DNA of 64,000 bases from Desulfobacterales bacterium (GCA_030066985.1 JASJAN010000035.1:1-64000), one strand, 5' to 3'. Shown: positions 27,479-36,433, counted from the stretch's first letter. The notes: generated by a model not told the origin, from the sequence alone. Made by a program: numbers and translations.

Positions 27479-28480
27479 ATGAAAAGACCTCGTAAAAATA
27501 TCCAGATTTTTAGCTTATCCTTCTTGGATTGCATTTGCTGTGGTTTCGGTGCGGTAATTTTGCTGTTTGTTCTATCTAAATTCGCCGAACCCATGATCAT
27601 TGAAGAGGTTAAGGAAGATCTGGAAGCCAAGATTGTTAAACTGGAAGAAGAGCTCGTCGAGATTCGGGGGGAAACAGCGATACTCAACCGGGAATTGACA
27701 GCGAAAAAAGAACAGTTGTCAGAAGAAAAAATCCGACTGGCTCGTCTGCAGGGCGACATATCCAAAATCAAGGGTCAATATGCGGCATCAAAAGATCGGG
27801 CCCAGGTCCAGAATATTATCGAGGGGCAGTTGGCCCGTGCAATGCAGGAATTAACTGAAGAAATGCGGCGTCTGCTCAAGACACAACCCCGTAAAATCGA
27901 AAGTTCCATCGGTGGCATTCCAGTAGACAGCGAGTACATCATTTTCATCATCGATACATCCGGCAGTATGCAGCGCAATGCGTGGTCTCTGGTCCAGCGA
28001 AAACTAAGAGAAACGCTGAATGTATACCCGAAAGTTAAAGGCATTCAGATCATGAATGATATGGGTGAATACATGTTTTCGCAATATCGCGGCAAGTGGA
28101 TTCCAGATTCACCGGCCCGCCGGCGAGCCATTATTTCGCGGCTCAGTTCATGGCGCGCTTTCAGCAACTCCAGCCCGGTGGAAGGCATCACAGCCGCCAT
28201 TCGGACCTTTTATGCCACAGACAAAAAAATAAGCCTGTATGTTTTTGGAGATGAATTCAGTGGGCCGCGCATGCAGCCGGTTGTTGATGCCGTAGATCGT
28301 ATCAACAAGCGAACAAAAGACGGTTCCCGGCGGGTGCGAATACATGCCGTCGGCTTTCCGGTGGTAATGGGAAAAACAAACATGCGGGGAAATACGGGAG
28401 AACGCTTTGCGACGCTGATGCGCATTTTGTGTCACAAAAACGGCGGCACTTTTGTGGGGCTAAATTCAACGAGACCATAG
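27479..28480 (+). CDS. vWA-domain protein with ExbD/TolR-like N-terminal membrane segment (paralog 2)
   Basis: This 333-aa paralog of the preceding gene product has the same plan. The membrane segment is FSLSFLDCICCGFGAVILLF (11-30) with Asp17, followed by a coiled coil (about 40-135) and a vWA domain with MIDAS DTSGS (159-163). The start MKRPRKN is chosen by analogy with MKRRAVN. Two different B-type subunits next to one channel gene would fit a heterodimeric B subunit in a 5:2 stator. The 130-bp gap between the two genes shows no other feature. Confidence 0.82.
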   Translation: MKRPRKNIQIFSLSFLDCICCGFGAVILLFVLSKFAEPMIIEEVKEDLEAKIVKLEEELVEIRGETAILNRELTAKKEQLSEEKIRLARLQGDISKIKGQYAASKDRAQVQNIIEGQLARAMQELTEEMRRLLKTQPRKIESSIGGIPVDSEYIIFIIDTSGSMQRNAWSLVQRKLRETLNVYPKVKGIQIMNDMGEYMFSQYRGKWIPDSPARRRAIISRLSSWRAFSNSSPVEGITAAIRTFYATDKKISLYVFGDEFSGPRMQPVVDAVDRINKRTKDGSRRVRIHAVGFPVVMGKTNMRGNTGERFATLMRILCHKNGGTFVGLNSTRP

Positions 28481-28483
28481 AAA

Positions 28484-28625
28484 GGTTCTGGGTTCAGAGG
28501 TTCAGGGTTCAGGGTTAAGTTATTTTGGCCACTGGCTTCTCGGTCCCAGTCGTTAACCGCTTTATACTACAAGGTGCAGCTTGAAAACCTCAACAAGCAA
28601 CCTTTGAACCCTGAACCTTTGAACC
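28484..28625. repeat. Heptad-built inverted repeat (GGTTCAG units)
   Basis: The left arm holds GGTTCTG, GGTTCAG, then shifted AGGTTCA, GGGTTCA (28484-28511). The right arm (28599-28625, AACCTTTGAACCCTGAACCT and onward) is complementary. It begins 3 bp after the stop of the second vWA gene. Confidence 0.7.
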
Positions 28626-28694
28626 AGTCGATTGAACCGCAATACCAATAATATTTTGGCAACTCCTATTCAAAGGATATAGGCGACAAAACAA

Positions 28695-29195
28695 ATGAAC
28701 CTGAAATGCCCCAAATGCAACCAGGCGTTACCGGAAGTCAAAACGTTCAAGTATCGTTTTTGCCCGCATTGCGGAGCCGAAATGGCCCCTGAACCAGAGA
28801 AACTCGATGAGGCCTATTTGACCATACCGCCCGATTCACCGTTGCCGCCGGCAGACCAAAAGCCTGATAATGCAAAGGCCAAAACGGACCATAAATTGGC
28901 TGAGGCCGTGCGGTTGGACGATCATACCATTGCGCCGCAACCCATCACCCCTCAAAACCGACCCTCCATCAAACCGCCGGCTCAACCCCCTCCGTCCAGT
29001 TTCTTCCGAACCCCGCCCTCAGAGAATTATCCGCCGCCACCCATACCCACCAAAAAGCAAGTTAAAAAAGCCCAGCCACCGCCACCAGAACCCTCCCCTA
29101 AAAAACCGACAAAAAACCATCAAAAGGTCATTATCGCTATTTTGATTTTACTGGCTTTGGTAATTTTAATATTAGGTGGGTTGTTTACCTTCTAA
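28695..29195 (+). CDS. Zinc-ribbon, proline-rich protein with C-terminal membrane anchor
   Basis: The 166-aa protein has an N-terminal zinc ribbon with two CxxC pairs (CPKC at 5-8, CPHC at 23-26), then about 100 residues rich in Pro, Lys and Gln. A single C-terminal membrane segment (about 145-164, IIAILILLALVILILGGLF) suggests a tail-anchored topology with the ribbon in the cytoplasm. It closes the kinase/channel/vWA locus and may be a scaffold. No specific family is recognised beyond the zinc-ribbon fold. Confidence 0.7.
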   Translation: MNLKCPKCNQALPEVKTFKYRFCPHCGAEMAPEPEKLDEAYLTIPPDSPLPPADQKPDNAKAKTDHKLAEAVRLDDHTIAPQPITPQNRPSIKPPAQPPPSSFFRTPPSENYPPPPIPTKKQVKKAQPPPPEPSPKKPTKNHQKVIIAILILLALVILILGGLFTF

Positions 29196-29295
29196 TATCG
29201 TCCTCGTAGCAAAATACGAAACACTGCGGCGAGAAGGATGTGGCAGTTCGGATGGTACATCGCATTCGAATACAGGCGATTCCGAGGCATAATTT

Positions 29296-29685
29296 TTAAG
29301 TTTCACCGATAGTATGATATTCAATGAAGCGATCCAATTTCAGGCGTTGTTCAGATGTTAATTTTCCAAACTTCAATCCGATTTGCCGCATTTTGACGCT
29401 ACTGAAACTGAATTCACTCTTGATTTCAAAATCAGATATTTTTTTAAAGGGCACTCTATCCAGATAAAGCCCCGCACGACCCAAAATGATCTTTAGCTCT
29501 TTCGCACTTTCAAGCTTCTCATCGCCGTCGATATACCGGAACGAAAGGCCCCGGATACTGATATCTTTAATCTGACCCAATCGGCTTTCCTGATCAACCA
29601 GGGCCGCAAATGCACCTTCCGCAGCTTTGAACCGTTTTTGCTGTCGCCGCTCCGCTAAGATCTTAACTGCTGGCATCATCAACAC
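29296..29685 (-). CDS. PilZ-domain protein (probable c-di-GMP receptor)
   Basis: This 129-aa protein is a single PilZ domain. The c-di-GMP-binding motifs are an arginine-rich ERRQQKRF near residues 12-19 and DISIRG (D/NxSxxG) about 25 residues later. It may link c-di-GMP to the envelope system encoded next door on the other strand, but that is inference from position only. The first Met is used; a start at Met4 (MPAVKIL) is equally possible. Confidence 0.8.
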   Translation of the reverse strand: MLMMPAVKILAERRQQKRFKAAEGAFAALVDQESRLGQIKDISIRGLSFRYIDGDEKLESAKELKIILGRAGLYLDRVPFKKISDFEIKSEFSFSSVKMRQIGLKFGKLTSEQRLKLDRFIEYHTIGET

Positions 29686-29905
29686 TCCGACTTCTGAAAA
29701 ACAGAGTTTTCGGTTTGCACGCTAATCTATATTTGATGTGGATTCGTCTTGGCCGGTGGGATAAAACGTACCGCTTTCATTACCCGGGGTAGGCCTCCAA
29801 ATCAAGCTAAAATTTCATAAATCAACCTTTTTAAGCCTTCAGCCGGCTGCTTTTAAAAAGGTGTCAAAATATCGTTAATTCTTTGGTTTAAGCGTGGAAT
29901 TCCGC

Positions 29906-29985
29906 TTGACAAAAGCGGTCAACCCTATTAATCAATATCCTTTTATACAAAAAAATTAAGATCGCTCGCAGAGGCGAGACGATCT
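29906..29985 (+). promoter_or_regulatory. Candidate sat promoter and leader hairpin
   Basis: TTGACA (29906-29911) is followed after 17 nt by TAATCA. The -35 overlaps an inverted repeat TTGAC-N7-GTCAA (29906-29922) that could be an operator. In the leader, AGATCG CTCGC / GCGAG A CGATCT (29959-29985) forms a stem with one bulge, ending about 25 nt before the Shine-Dalgarno AAAGGAG. The rest of the 29686-30022 gap shows nothing else that I can name. Confidence 0.45.
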
Positions 29986-30022
29986 AAAACTAGCAAATCA
30001 GATTGAAAGGAGATGTAAACAA

Positions 30023-31297
30023 ATGGCTAATTTAATTCCACCTCATGGCGGAAAAGGACTGACCTGTTGCCTGCTCGAGGGCGCTGAGCTGGAAGCTGAA
30101 AAGAAAAAGGCTGAGGGCCTTAAGAAGATTTCGGTTTCACCGCGTGAAAAGGGCGATTTGATCATGATGGGTATCGGCGGATTCAGCCCGCTGACCGGCT
30201 TTATGACCAAAGCGGATTGGAAAGGCGTATGTGATAACTTTCTGATGGCTGATGGGACGTTTTGGCCCATCCCGGTGACCTTATCGGCGTCAAAAGAGGA
30301 TGCCGAAAGCATCAGTGAGGGTGATGAGATTGCCCTGTATGACGCCGAAGGCGATGAAATCATGGCCACTATGACGGTCACCGAAAAATATGAAATGACC
30401 GAGGCGGATAAAAAGTTTGAGTGTGAAAAAGTGTATATGGGTGAAGGCACTGCCACAGCTGAAGAGTTTTGGAAAATTGCCAAAGACGATCACCCGGGTG
30501 TTCAGATGGTTATGGAGCAGAAAGATGTCAACCTTGCCGGACCGGTCAAGGTGCTCACTGAAGCCGAGTATCCCACCAAATATGCCGGTGTCTATATGCG
30601 GCCGGAAGAATCCCGCAAAATGTTTGAAGAACGCGGTTGGAGTGAAGTGGCTGCATTACAGCTGAGAAACCCCATGCATCGTTCCCATGAGTATCTGTGC
30701 AAAATCGCCGTTGAGGTTTGCGATGGTGTTTATATCCACTCGCTGGTCGGAAATCTGAAACCGGGTGACATCCCGGCTGAAGTCCGCGTTAAATGCATCG
30801 ATACCCTGGTTAAAAATTATTTTGTTGAAGATAAAGTCGTCCAGGGTGGCTATCCGCTGGATATGCGTTACGCCGGCCCCAGAGAAGGTCTGCTGCACGC
30901 GACTTTCCGGCAAAATTATGGGTGCTCCCGCATGATCATCGGCCGCGACCATGCCGGTGTGGGTGATTTCTACGGTATGTTCGAAGCCCAGACCATTTTT
31001 GACAAAATCCCGACTCCGGAAGAAGAAGGCAAAGCGCTGCTTTGCACACCGTTGAAAATCGACTGGACCTTTTACTGCTACAAATGCGACGGCATGGCAT
31101 CATTGCGAACCTGCCCGCATGATAAAGAAGACCGCGTCCTGCTCAGCGGGACCATGCTCAGAAAGATGCTTTCCGATGGCGAAGCATTGCCGGATCACTT
31201 TGGGCGTGACGAAGTCGTTGAAATTCTGCGTGGATACTACGAAGGCCTGACCGACAAAGTTGAGATCAAGCTGCACGGAGCTGCTACCGGAGATTGA
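30023..31297 (+). CDS. sat: ATP sulfurylase (sulfate adenylyltransferase)
   Basis: This 424-aa homo-oligomeric enzyme activates sulfate with ATP to adenosine 5'-phosphosulfate (APS), the first step of dissimilatory sulfate reduction. Visible motifs are [13 protein letters not shown] (the HxxH active-site loop, usually QxRNPxHxxH), [12 protein letters not shown], and a zinc-site-like [15 protein letters not shown] near the C-terminus. AAAGGAG precedes the ATG. It is monocistronic, between its own promoter and terminator, and converges on the qmoC end of the apr-qmo block. APS made here is the substrate of AprBA. Confidence 0.97.
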   Translation: MANLIPPHGGKGLTCCLLEGAELEAEKKKAEGLKKISVSPREKGDLIMMGIGGFSPLTGFMTKADWKGVCDNFLMADGTFWPIPVTLSASKEDAESISEGDEIALYDAEGDEIMATMTVTEKYEMTEADKKFECEKVYMGEGTATAEEFWKIAKDDHPGVQMVMEQKDVNLAGPVKVLTEAEYPTKYAGVYMRPEESRKMFEERGWSEVAALQLRNPMHRSHEYLCKIAVEVCDGVYIHSLVGNLKPGDIPAEVRVKCIDTLVKNYFVEDKVVQGGYPLDMRYAGPREGLLHATFRQNYGCSRMIIGRDHAGVGDFYGMFEAQTIFDKIPTPEEEGKALLCTPLKIDWTFYCYKCDGMASLRTCPHDKEDRVLLSGTMLRKMLSDGEALPDHFGRDEVVEILRGYYEGLTDKVEIKLHGAATGD

Positions 31298-31326
31298 TTT
31301 GATCATCTAAAACACGCGCAGAAATC

Positions 31327-31359
31327 AAAAGGGAGCCGCCGCAAGGCGCGCTCCCTTTT
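31327..31359 (+). terminator. sat terminator
   Basis: AAAAGGGAGC CGCC, loop GCAA, GGCG C GCTCCCTTTT forms a strong GC-rich hairpin with a one-base bulge, followed by CTTTTATA. It lies 30 bp after the sat stop. Confidence 0.85.
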
Positions 31360-31369
31360 CTTTTATAGA

Positions 31370-31442
31370 GGTTTCAGGTGTCAGTGTTCAGGTGTTTGTC
31401 CTTCTAAGTGTCCCTGACACCTGACACCCGACACCTGAAACC
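31370..31442. repeat. Heptad-built inverted repeat (GGTGTCA units) between sat and qmoC
   Basis: The left arm reads GGTTTCA, GGTGTCA, GTGTTCA, GGTGTTT (31370-31397). The right arm reads TGACACC, TGACACC, CGACACC, TGAAACC (31415-31442). It sits exactly between the two convergent terminators. Confidence 0.8.
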
Positions 31443-31448
31443 AACAAA

Positions 31449-31477
31449 AAAGGGGATGCTTTACAGCAATCCCCTTT
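31449..31477 (-). terminator. qmoC terminator
   Basis: AAAGGGGAT-GCT, loop TTAC, AGC-A-ATCCCCTTT. On the minus strand the hairpin is followed by TTTTTTG, ending the apr-qmo transcripts. Confidence 0.8.
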
Positions 31478-31501
31478 CAATTTGTGTTTTAAGCTTATCT
31501 C

Positions 31502-32659
31502 TTAGAAGTTTCTTCCAGCGTATTCATTATACGCCATCGCCACCGTCCGGTAAACCAGATGGGCCAGCTTTGAAAACGGCAGATAGGCAAACAGGGCCCA
31601 CACCAAAATCAGATGCACAAAATAAGTGGCAAAGGAAATAAAGGCCCAGTCGGCCAGCCGGGTCAGTTGGGCGCCCATGCCGGTGACACCCAGCCCAAAG
31701 GCAAGGTAAACCAGATACCAATCAAAATATTTGGAAACCTGATCTTTTTTGGCAAGGCGATTTTTGATCAGCAAGCTGGTTCCGACAATCAGGGCGATAC
31801 CGCTGATGTTTGCCAGCCATTTGACCGGATTCATCTGGGACCAGGGGCCATGCAGCGGGCCGCTGGGAAGCAAATAGGACCCATACATGACGACAAAGAA
31901 AATATTGGTCACGATAAACAGCCCGATAAAACCCCATAATGTCAGAAAGTGAGCAATTTCGCGATTCCTATTTTCAGTACAGTCCGAAAATTTGCGATGG
32001 AACAGAATGGTCGGAATAACCTTGATCAACGATTCGATAAATCCGCGAACCTCGATGGTTTCTTTATTGGTTTTACCTTCAACCAGCGCATTTTGATGCA
32101 AATCACCCAAAAACCGTTTGAGACCCAATGCAAAAACCGCCACGGCAAAAATGGCTGCCGGCAGCATTGTCATGTCCACCAGCCAGGTTGAGAAAAATTT
32201 CCAATGTTTGATGCCTTCGCTCATATCCGGTGTGAAATCCAACAACCCGGTGATGGTACCCACAACCAGGAATAAAAGTGCGGGAATGGCCAGCAGGATC
32301 GGCAGTTTCTTGGGATCTTTCAAGGCTTTGGCAAGTATTTTCGGTTGCGCATACTCCTCGATCGCATAGGATCGCACCGCAGCCAGAACATCCGCCGGCT
32401 TGGCCTCACGCGGACAACGGGTAGAACAATCGCCACAGTTGTGGCACAACCAGATATCTGAATTGCCCACCAGCTTGTCTTTTAAGCCCCACGAAGCGGC
32501 TATCATTTCTTTGCGGGGAAACGGTTTGTTATCCGGCGAGATGGCGCAGGCCACCGAACAGGTTGCGCATTGATAGCATTTTTTGAGGTCTTCGCCCCCC
32601 AAGGCGCCAACTTCTTTAATAAATTCCAAATCAGGCTCGATAACATAAGGTTCAGCCAT
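31502..32659 (-). CDS. qmoC: Quinone-interacting membrane-bound oxidoreductase subunit QmoC
   Basis: This 385-aa protein is an HdrC-like iron-sulfur domain fused to an HdrE/NarI-like membrane domain. Two 4Fe-4S motifs are visible: CYQCATCSVAC (28-38) and CHNCGDCSTRCP (about 71-82). Six or so hydrophobic segments follow and should bind heme b. QmoABC passes electrons from menaquinol to APS reductase and helps couple sulfate reduction to energy conservation. GAGGAGG precedes the ATG. It is the last gene of the block, 93 bp after qmoB. Confidence 0.95.
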   Translation of the reverse strand: MAEPYVIEPDLEFIKEVGALGGEDLKKCYQCATCSVACAISPDNKPFPRKEMIAASWGLKDKLVGNSDIWLCHNCGDCSTRCPREAKPADVLAAVRSYAIEEYAQPKILAKALKDPKKLPILLAIPALLFLVVGTITGLLDFTPDMSEGIKHWKFFSTWLVDMTMLPAAIFAVAVFALGLKRFLGDLHQNALVEGKTNKETIEVRGFIESLIKVIPTILFHRKFSDCTENRNREIAHFLTLWGFIGLFIVTNIFFVVMYGSYLLPSGPLHGPWSQMNPVKWLANISGIALIVGTSLLIKNRLAKKDQVSKYFDWYLVYLAFGLGVTGMGAQLTRLADWAFISFATYFVHLILVWALFAYLPFSKLAHLVYRTVAMAYNEYAGRNF

Positions 32660-32752
32660 ATTCTTACCTCCTCAACCAATTGAAAATTGATTGTACCCTA
32701 TAAAAATTGTTTAAACCCGATTGAAGCATTTTCAATCGAACATCATCAAATA

Positions 32753-35089
32753 TTAGAATCCCTTAAAGGGGTTCGGACCCATTTCCTCAACAGAGGCCAC
32801 AAAATCATCAATGATCTGCGGAAGCTTGTCATATTCATCGATGGCCACCTGGAATTGGGCCACGCGTTCTTCTTCAAGCGCCAGGCTCGACAGGGCATCG
32901 CCGATTTTCTTCATGCGGATTTCGGCCAACTCACTGCCCTTGACGAAATGACACTGGTAGTCGTCACCGTGTTTGCAGCCCAGCAGAAACACACCGTCCA
33001 TACCCTGGGCCAGCGCGTCCTTAATCCAGATCACATTAACCGATCCCAGACACCGTACCGGTATGAAGCGCACATCGGCTGAATATGAGAGCCGGTTGAG
33101 CGCCGCAATATCCAGGGCCGGGTAAGCATCATTTTCACAGATTAGCCCGAGGATACGCAACGGCGGCTCCTCATAATCGTCTTCAGATGGCACGCCAATA
33201 GCTTTGACCATCGATCCGATGCTGTCAATGCTGTAATCGGAAAAGTTGATAATGCGCTCCGGGCAGCAGCCCATACAGGTGCCGCAGCGACGGCAGCGTG
33301 CCGGATTCGGCTTGGGCGTTCCCTTTTCATCGTCATCGATGGCGCCGAAGGGACATTCTTCAGTGCAGCGTTTGCACTGGGTGCAGCGCTGAAAGAAAAA
33401 GTCGGGAAAGGTCATATCGCCTGATCGCGGATGAACCGAAACACCGCGGTTGACCGATTCCAGACATTGAATCGCTTTCAAGGCCGCTCCGCTGGCATCC
33501 TCTACGGCTTCTTCGGTGGTCATACTGCGCCGAATGGCCCCGGCGGCGTAAATACCGGTTCGCTGCGTTTCGTAAGGGAAACAGATAAAATTGGAATCCG
33601 CATACTCGTCAAAGAGTGCGTTATCACGAAATCCGGGTCCCTGGCGGTAAGCCAGATTGATCACCGGGTCATCGGCGGTTACCGGAACCATACCGGTTCC
33701 CAGCACCACTATATCGGCTTTGACCTGAACCTTTTCACCCAGCAGGGTATTGTCGGCTTCAACAATGAGACCGCCACCGTTTTGCGAAACGCTGGTGACC
33801 TCTCCTTTGGTTAAAAAGATTCCCGGATCCTGCTGAATGTTTTTGTAAAAGTTTTCCGTCAAACCCACGGCACGCATATGCTGGTAAAAGACATAGGATT
33901 TGGCGTCTTCATAATCTTCGCGCAGATACTTGGCCTGTTTGAGCGCCACCAGGCTGGTCACCGCACCGGCATAACCAAAGTCTTTGTCGTCTCCCTGACC
34001 GGGGCTCTGAATGAATACAACGGATTTGGCCTCTTTGCCGTCTGACGGCCGCACAATTTTACCGGCAGCGGCAATCTCTTCAAACTGGTGGTTGGTGACC
34101 ACATCGGCCATCTGGCCATAGCCCAGATGGGCAAATTCATCATCTTCCGGTTCATACGGGCGCCAGCCGGCCGCCAGAATGACAGCTCCGAATTTTTCGC
34201 CATTGGGATCCAGCTGCAAAATGTCCTGCTTGCCCTTGTTGTATTCCATAAAGGCTTCGTGCATTTTTTCGGCATCCAGTTCCTGGCCCTTCTCATCGAC
34301 CTTCATCTCATCCGGCAGGGGGAACGGAACGTCGAATTCGGTCCTATCACCTGGCTTTTTAAGGGTTACTAAAAAATCACCCGGTTCCCCGGCGATGCGG
34401 CCGACCACGGTCTCGGTTTTGACGGTGATGTTGGCATACTGGCCCAGTTCCTCGATTTTTGATTCGATCGCCGGTGGGATCAAATTCTCATAGGGATATG
34501 CGCCGGGTAGCTGTTTTCGCCAACGGTTGGCATTGCCACCTAAAGACGCTTCTTTCTCAACGATAGTGACCTCATACCCGATTTTGGCGGCATCGATAGC
34601 CGCGGAGATGCCCGTTATACCACCGCCGATCACCAGGATCTTTTTATTCAGCGCCTCCAGCAGATAAGGCTCAGGCAGCTCTATTTTTTCAACCCGCGCC
34701 ATACCCATCTTTAAATAGTCTTCAGCCAACAGTTGAACGTGATCGACGAAATTTTCATCGTCTTTTTGTTCTTCGGTGGGAGCCGGATATTTCGATCGCG
34801 GATGGGTCCAAACCACCCCTTCTCTGAGGTTGACCCGATCCACGATGCAGCCGTCAAAACGGAAAACATCGTACAGCACCCGACGGGAACAGGCGGCAAT
34901 GACCAGCGTGTTGACGCCTTCATCGGCAATATCCTTTTTAAGGAGTTCAACCCCGGTCTGACCGCATAATATCGGGCAGGTTTTAACCGCGAGACCTTCC
35001 TCCTTGGCGACATCGCCCAGCTTTTCAATATCGATGGCGTCTCCGATCCCACAACCTTCGCAGATATATACACCGTATTTTTTATCCAT
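32753..35089 (-). CDS. qmoB: Quinone-interacting membrane-bound oxidoreductase subunit QmoB (HdrA-like with MvhD-like C-terminus)
   Basis: The 778-aa protein has an N-terminal cysteine region (YICEGCGIGD, CPILCG), FAD-binding ILVIGGGITGISAAIDAAK (about residue 150), two 4Fe-4S motifs CTQCKRCTEECP and CRRCGTCMGCCPE (about 565-610), and an MvhD-like C-terminal domain (VRCLGSVNVIWIKDAL, LLGCKHGDDYQCHF) that binds a 2Fe-2S cluster in related proteins. It is a cytoplasmic flavin/iron-sulfur subunit of the Qmo complex. It lies 14 bp after qmoA. Confidence 0.95.
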   Translation of the reverse strand: MDKKYGVYICEGCGIGDAIDIEKLGDVAKEEGLAVKTCPILCGQTGVELLKKDIADEGVNTLVIAACSRRVLYDVFRFDGCIVDRVNLREGVVWTHPRSKYPAPTEEQKDDENFVDHVQLLAEDYLKMGMARVEKIELPEPYLLEALNKKILVIGGGITGISAAIDAAKIGYEVTIVEKEASLGGNANRWRKQLPGAYPYENLIPPAIESKIEELGQYANITVKTETVVGRIAGEPGDFLVTLKKPGDRTEFDVPFPLPDEMKVDEKGQELDAEKMHEAFMEYNKGKQDILQLDPNGEKFGAVILAAGWRPYEPEDDEFAHLGYGQMADVVTNHQFEEIAAAGKIVRPSDGKEAKSVVFIQSPGQGDDKDFGYAGAVTSLVALKQAKYLREDYEDAKSYVFYQHMRAVGLTENFYKNIQQDPGIFLTKGEVTSVSQNGGGLIVEADNTLLGEKVQVKADIVVLGTGMVPVTADDPVINLAYRQGPGFRDNALFDEYADSNFICFPYETQRTGIYAAGAIRRSMTTEEAVEDASGAALKAIQCLESVNRGVSVHPRSGDMTFPDFFFQRCTQCKRCTEECPFGAIDDDEKGTPKPNPARCRRCGTCMGCCPERIINFSDYSIDSIGSMVKAIGVPSEDDYEEPPLRILGLICENDAYPALDIAALNRLSYSADVRFIPVRCLGSVNVIWIKDALAQGMDGVFLLGCKHGDDYQCHFVKGSELAEIRMKKIGDALSSLALEEERVAQFQVAIDEYDKLPQIIDDFVASVEEMGPNPFKGF

Positions 35090-35103
35090 GTCTAACTTTC
35101 CTC

Positions 35104-36381
35104 CTATCTGCTCACCAGGGTTTGAATCGCCTTAAGGGCCATTCCGGTAGCATTTTGGTTGGATGAAACCACGTCAGCCGGTTTATTGGCGCAGCCAGCT
35201 GCAAACATACCGCCCTTTTCGAAATCATTGACGATAAATCCATCATCATTGTAGATTAAATCAGCCGGAAGTTTGCCAGCGGCCACTGTCGGCTGCATTC
35301 CGGTGGCCAGAACGACCATCTCCACTTCCTGATGGACTTTTTCACCAGTTACCGCATTTTCGGCCACTACGGTTACATTTTGGTTACCCGCGTCCGCACT
35401 GACCTCGGCCACTTTGCCCTTGATCAAAAAGATGTTTTCATCCTCCTTAATCGATTCATAAAAGCGTTCATAACGATAACCCGGGGTCCGCAAATCGATA
35501 TAGAAAATGTATATCTTGGCATCCGGATAGCGCTCGCGCACATAGGTGGCCTGCTTTAAAGATGCCATGCAGCAAATATAGGAACAGTAAGGCAGATGAT
35601 TTTCATCCCGGGAGCCCGCGCACTGGACAAAGGCAACACTTTTGGGCTCTTTGTTGTCCGAGGGGCGCAGAATTTTGCCCTGGGTGGGCCCGTTAGGCGC
35701 GGCCAGCCTTTCCATCATCATATTGGTGACGATGTTCGGATATTCGCCGAAACCCAGATTGTCGATCTGGGCGGCATCATAAGGCTGCCAGCCGGTGGAC
35801 CACACAATGGCGCCGACGTTCAAATTCAGGGTTTTGGCTTCCATTTCAAGATCGATCGCATCATACTTGCAGGCTTCCTGAACCCGGGCGGCATCGGAGG
35901 TGCCGATGATCTCCGGCGCCACCACATACCGGGCCGGAAAGGCCATCTCAAACGGCAAATATGCGCCTTTAATCTTTTGCATCCCGAAATCGTATTCGCT
36001 GTCGATTTCCGCCTGACAGGCTTCGGTACAGGCATTACAGCAGGTACAGTTCTCATTTACATACCGGGGATTGACTTTGACGGCCACTTCATAATTGCCC
36101 GCATCGCCGGAAACCGATTCGACTTCCGCCAACGTCAAAACCTTGATTCGGGGATTATCTTTAATCCGTCTGTAATTAATTTCCAGGCCGCAGGTGGGCG
36201 GGCACAACTTGGGAAAATATTGATTCAGCTGTGCGACCCTTCCTCCCAGATACGGATTTTTCTCGACCAGGAACACCTCATACCCCACTTCGGCAGCTTC
36301 AATTGCCGTGGTCAGACCGCTGATACCGCCGCCAACGACTAATATGCTTCCGCTTGCCGGAGCTGCTTTTTCGTCAGTCAT
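35104..36381 (-). CDS. qmoA: Quinone-interacting membrane-bound oxidoreductase subunit QmoA (HdrA-like)
   Basis: This 425-aa HdrA-like flavoprotein has FAD motif ILVVGGGISGLTTAIEAAE (13-31), CPPTCGLE and CTCCNACTEACQ cysteine groups, and a C-terminal MFAAGCANKPADV FAD segment. It is shorter than full HdrA, as usual for QmoA. With QmoB and QmoC it gives electrons to AprBA. GGAGGGAAGT precedes the ATG. The leader holds a 16-nt element shared with aprB (36418-36433). A heptad repeat and the aprA terminator separate it from aprA, so it probably has its own promoter. Confidence 0.95.
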   Translation of the reverse strand: MTDEKAAPASGSILVVGGGISGLTTAIEAAEVGYEVFLVEKNPYLGGRVAQLNQYFPKLCPPTCGLEINYRRIKDNPRIKVLTLAEVESVSGDAGNYEVAVKVNPRYVNENCTCCNACTEACQAEIDSEYDFGMQKIKGAYLPFEMAFPARYVVAPEIIGTSDAARVQEACKYDAIDLEMEAKTLNLNVGAIVWSTGWQPYDAAQIDNLGFGEYPNIVTNMMMERLAAPNGPTQGKILRPSDNKEPKSVAFVQCAGSRDENHLPYCSYICCMASLKQATYVRERYPDAKIYIFYIDLRTPGYRYERFYESIKEDENIFLIKGKVAEVSADAGNQNVTVVAENAVTGEKVHQEVEMVVLATGMQPTVAAGKLPADLIYNDDGFIVNDFEKGGMFAAGCANKPADVVSSNQNATGMALKAIQTLVSR

Positions 36382-36417
36382 ACTTCCCTCCGCACTTTTA
36401 GTAAAGTTCGATTATGT

Positions 36418-36433
36418 GTGGCAAACCTTCACC
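36418..36433 (-). promoter_or_regulatory. Conserved apr/qmo leader element upstream of qmoA
   Basis: Read on the minus strand, GGTGAAGGTTTGCCAC lies exactly 36 nt before the qmoA ATG. The aprB leader has GGTTAAAGTTTGCCAC at the same 36-nt distance. Fourteen of 16 positions agree. Around it, TATGTGG and CCACACATA also form an imperfect inverted repeat here. Confidence 0.55.

Noticed and set aside
15373-29195. The kinase/vWA/channel locus as a type VI secretion, Zorya or TerY-type system
   Set aside because: No Tss genes, no ZorC/D/E-like nucleases or helicases, no peptidoglycan-binding ZorB and no PP2C phosphatase are present; only individual domains are shared.
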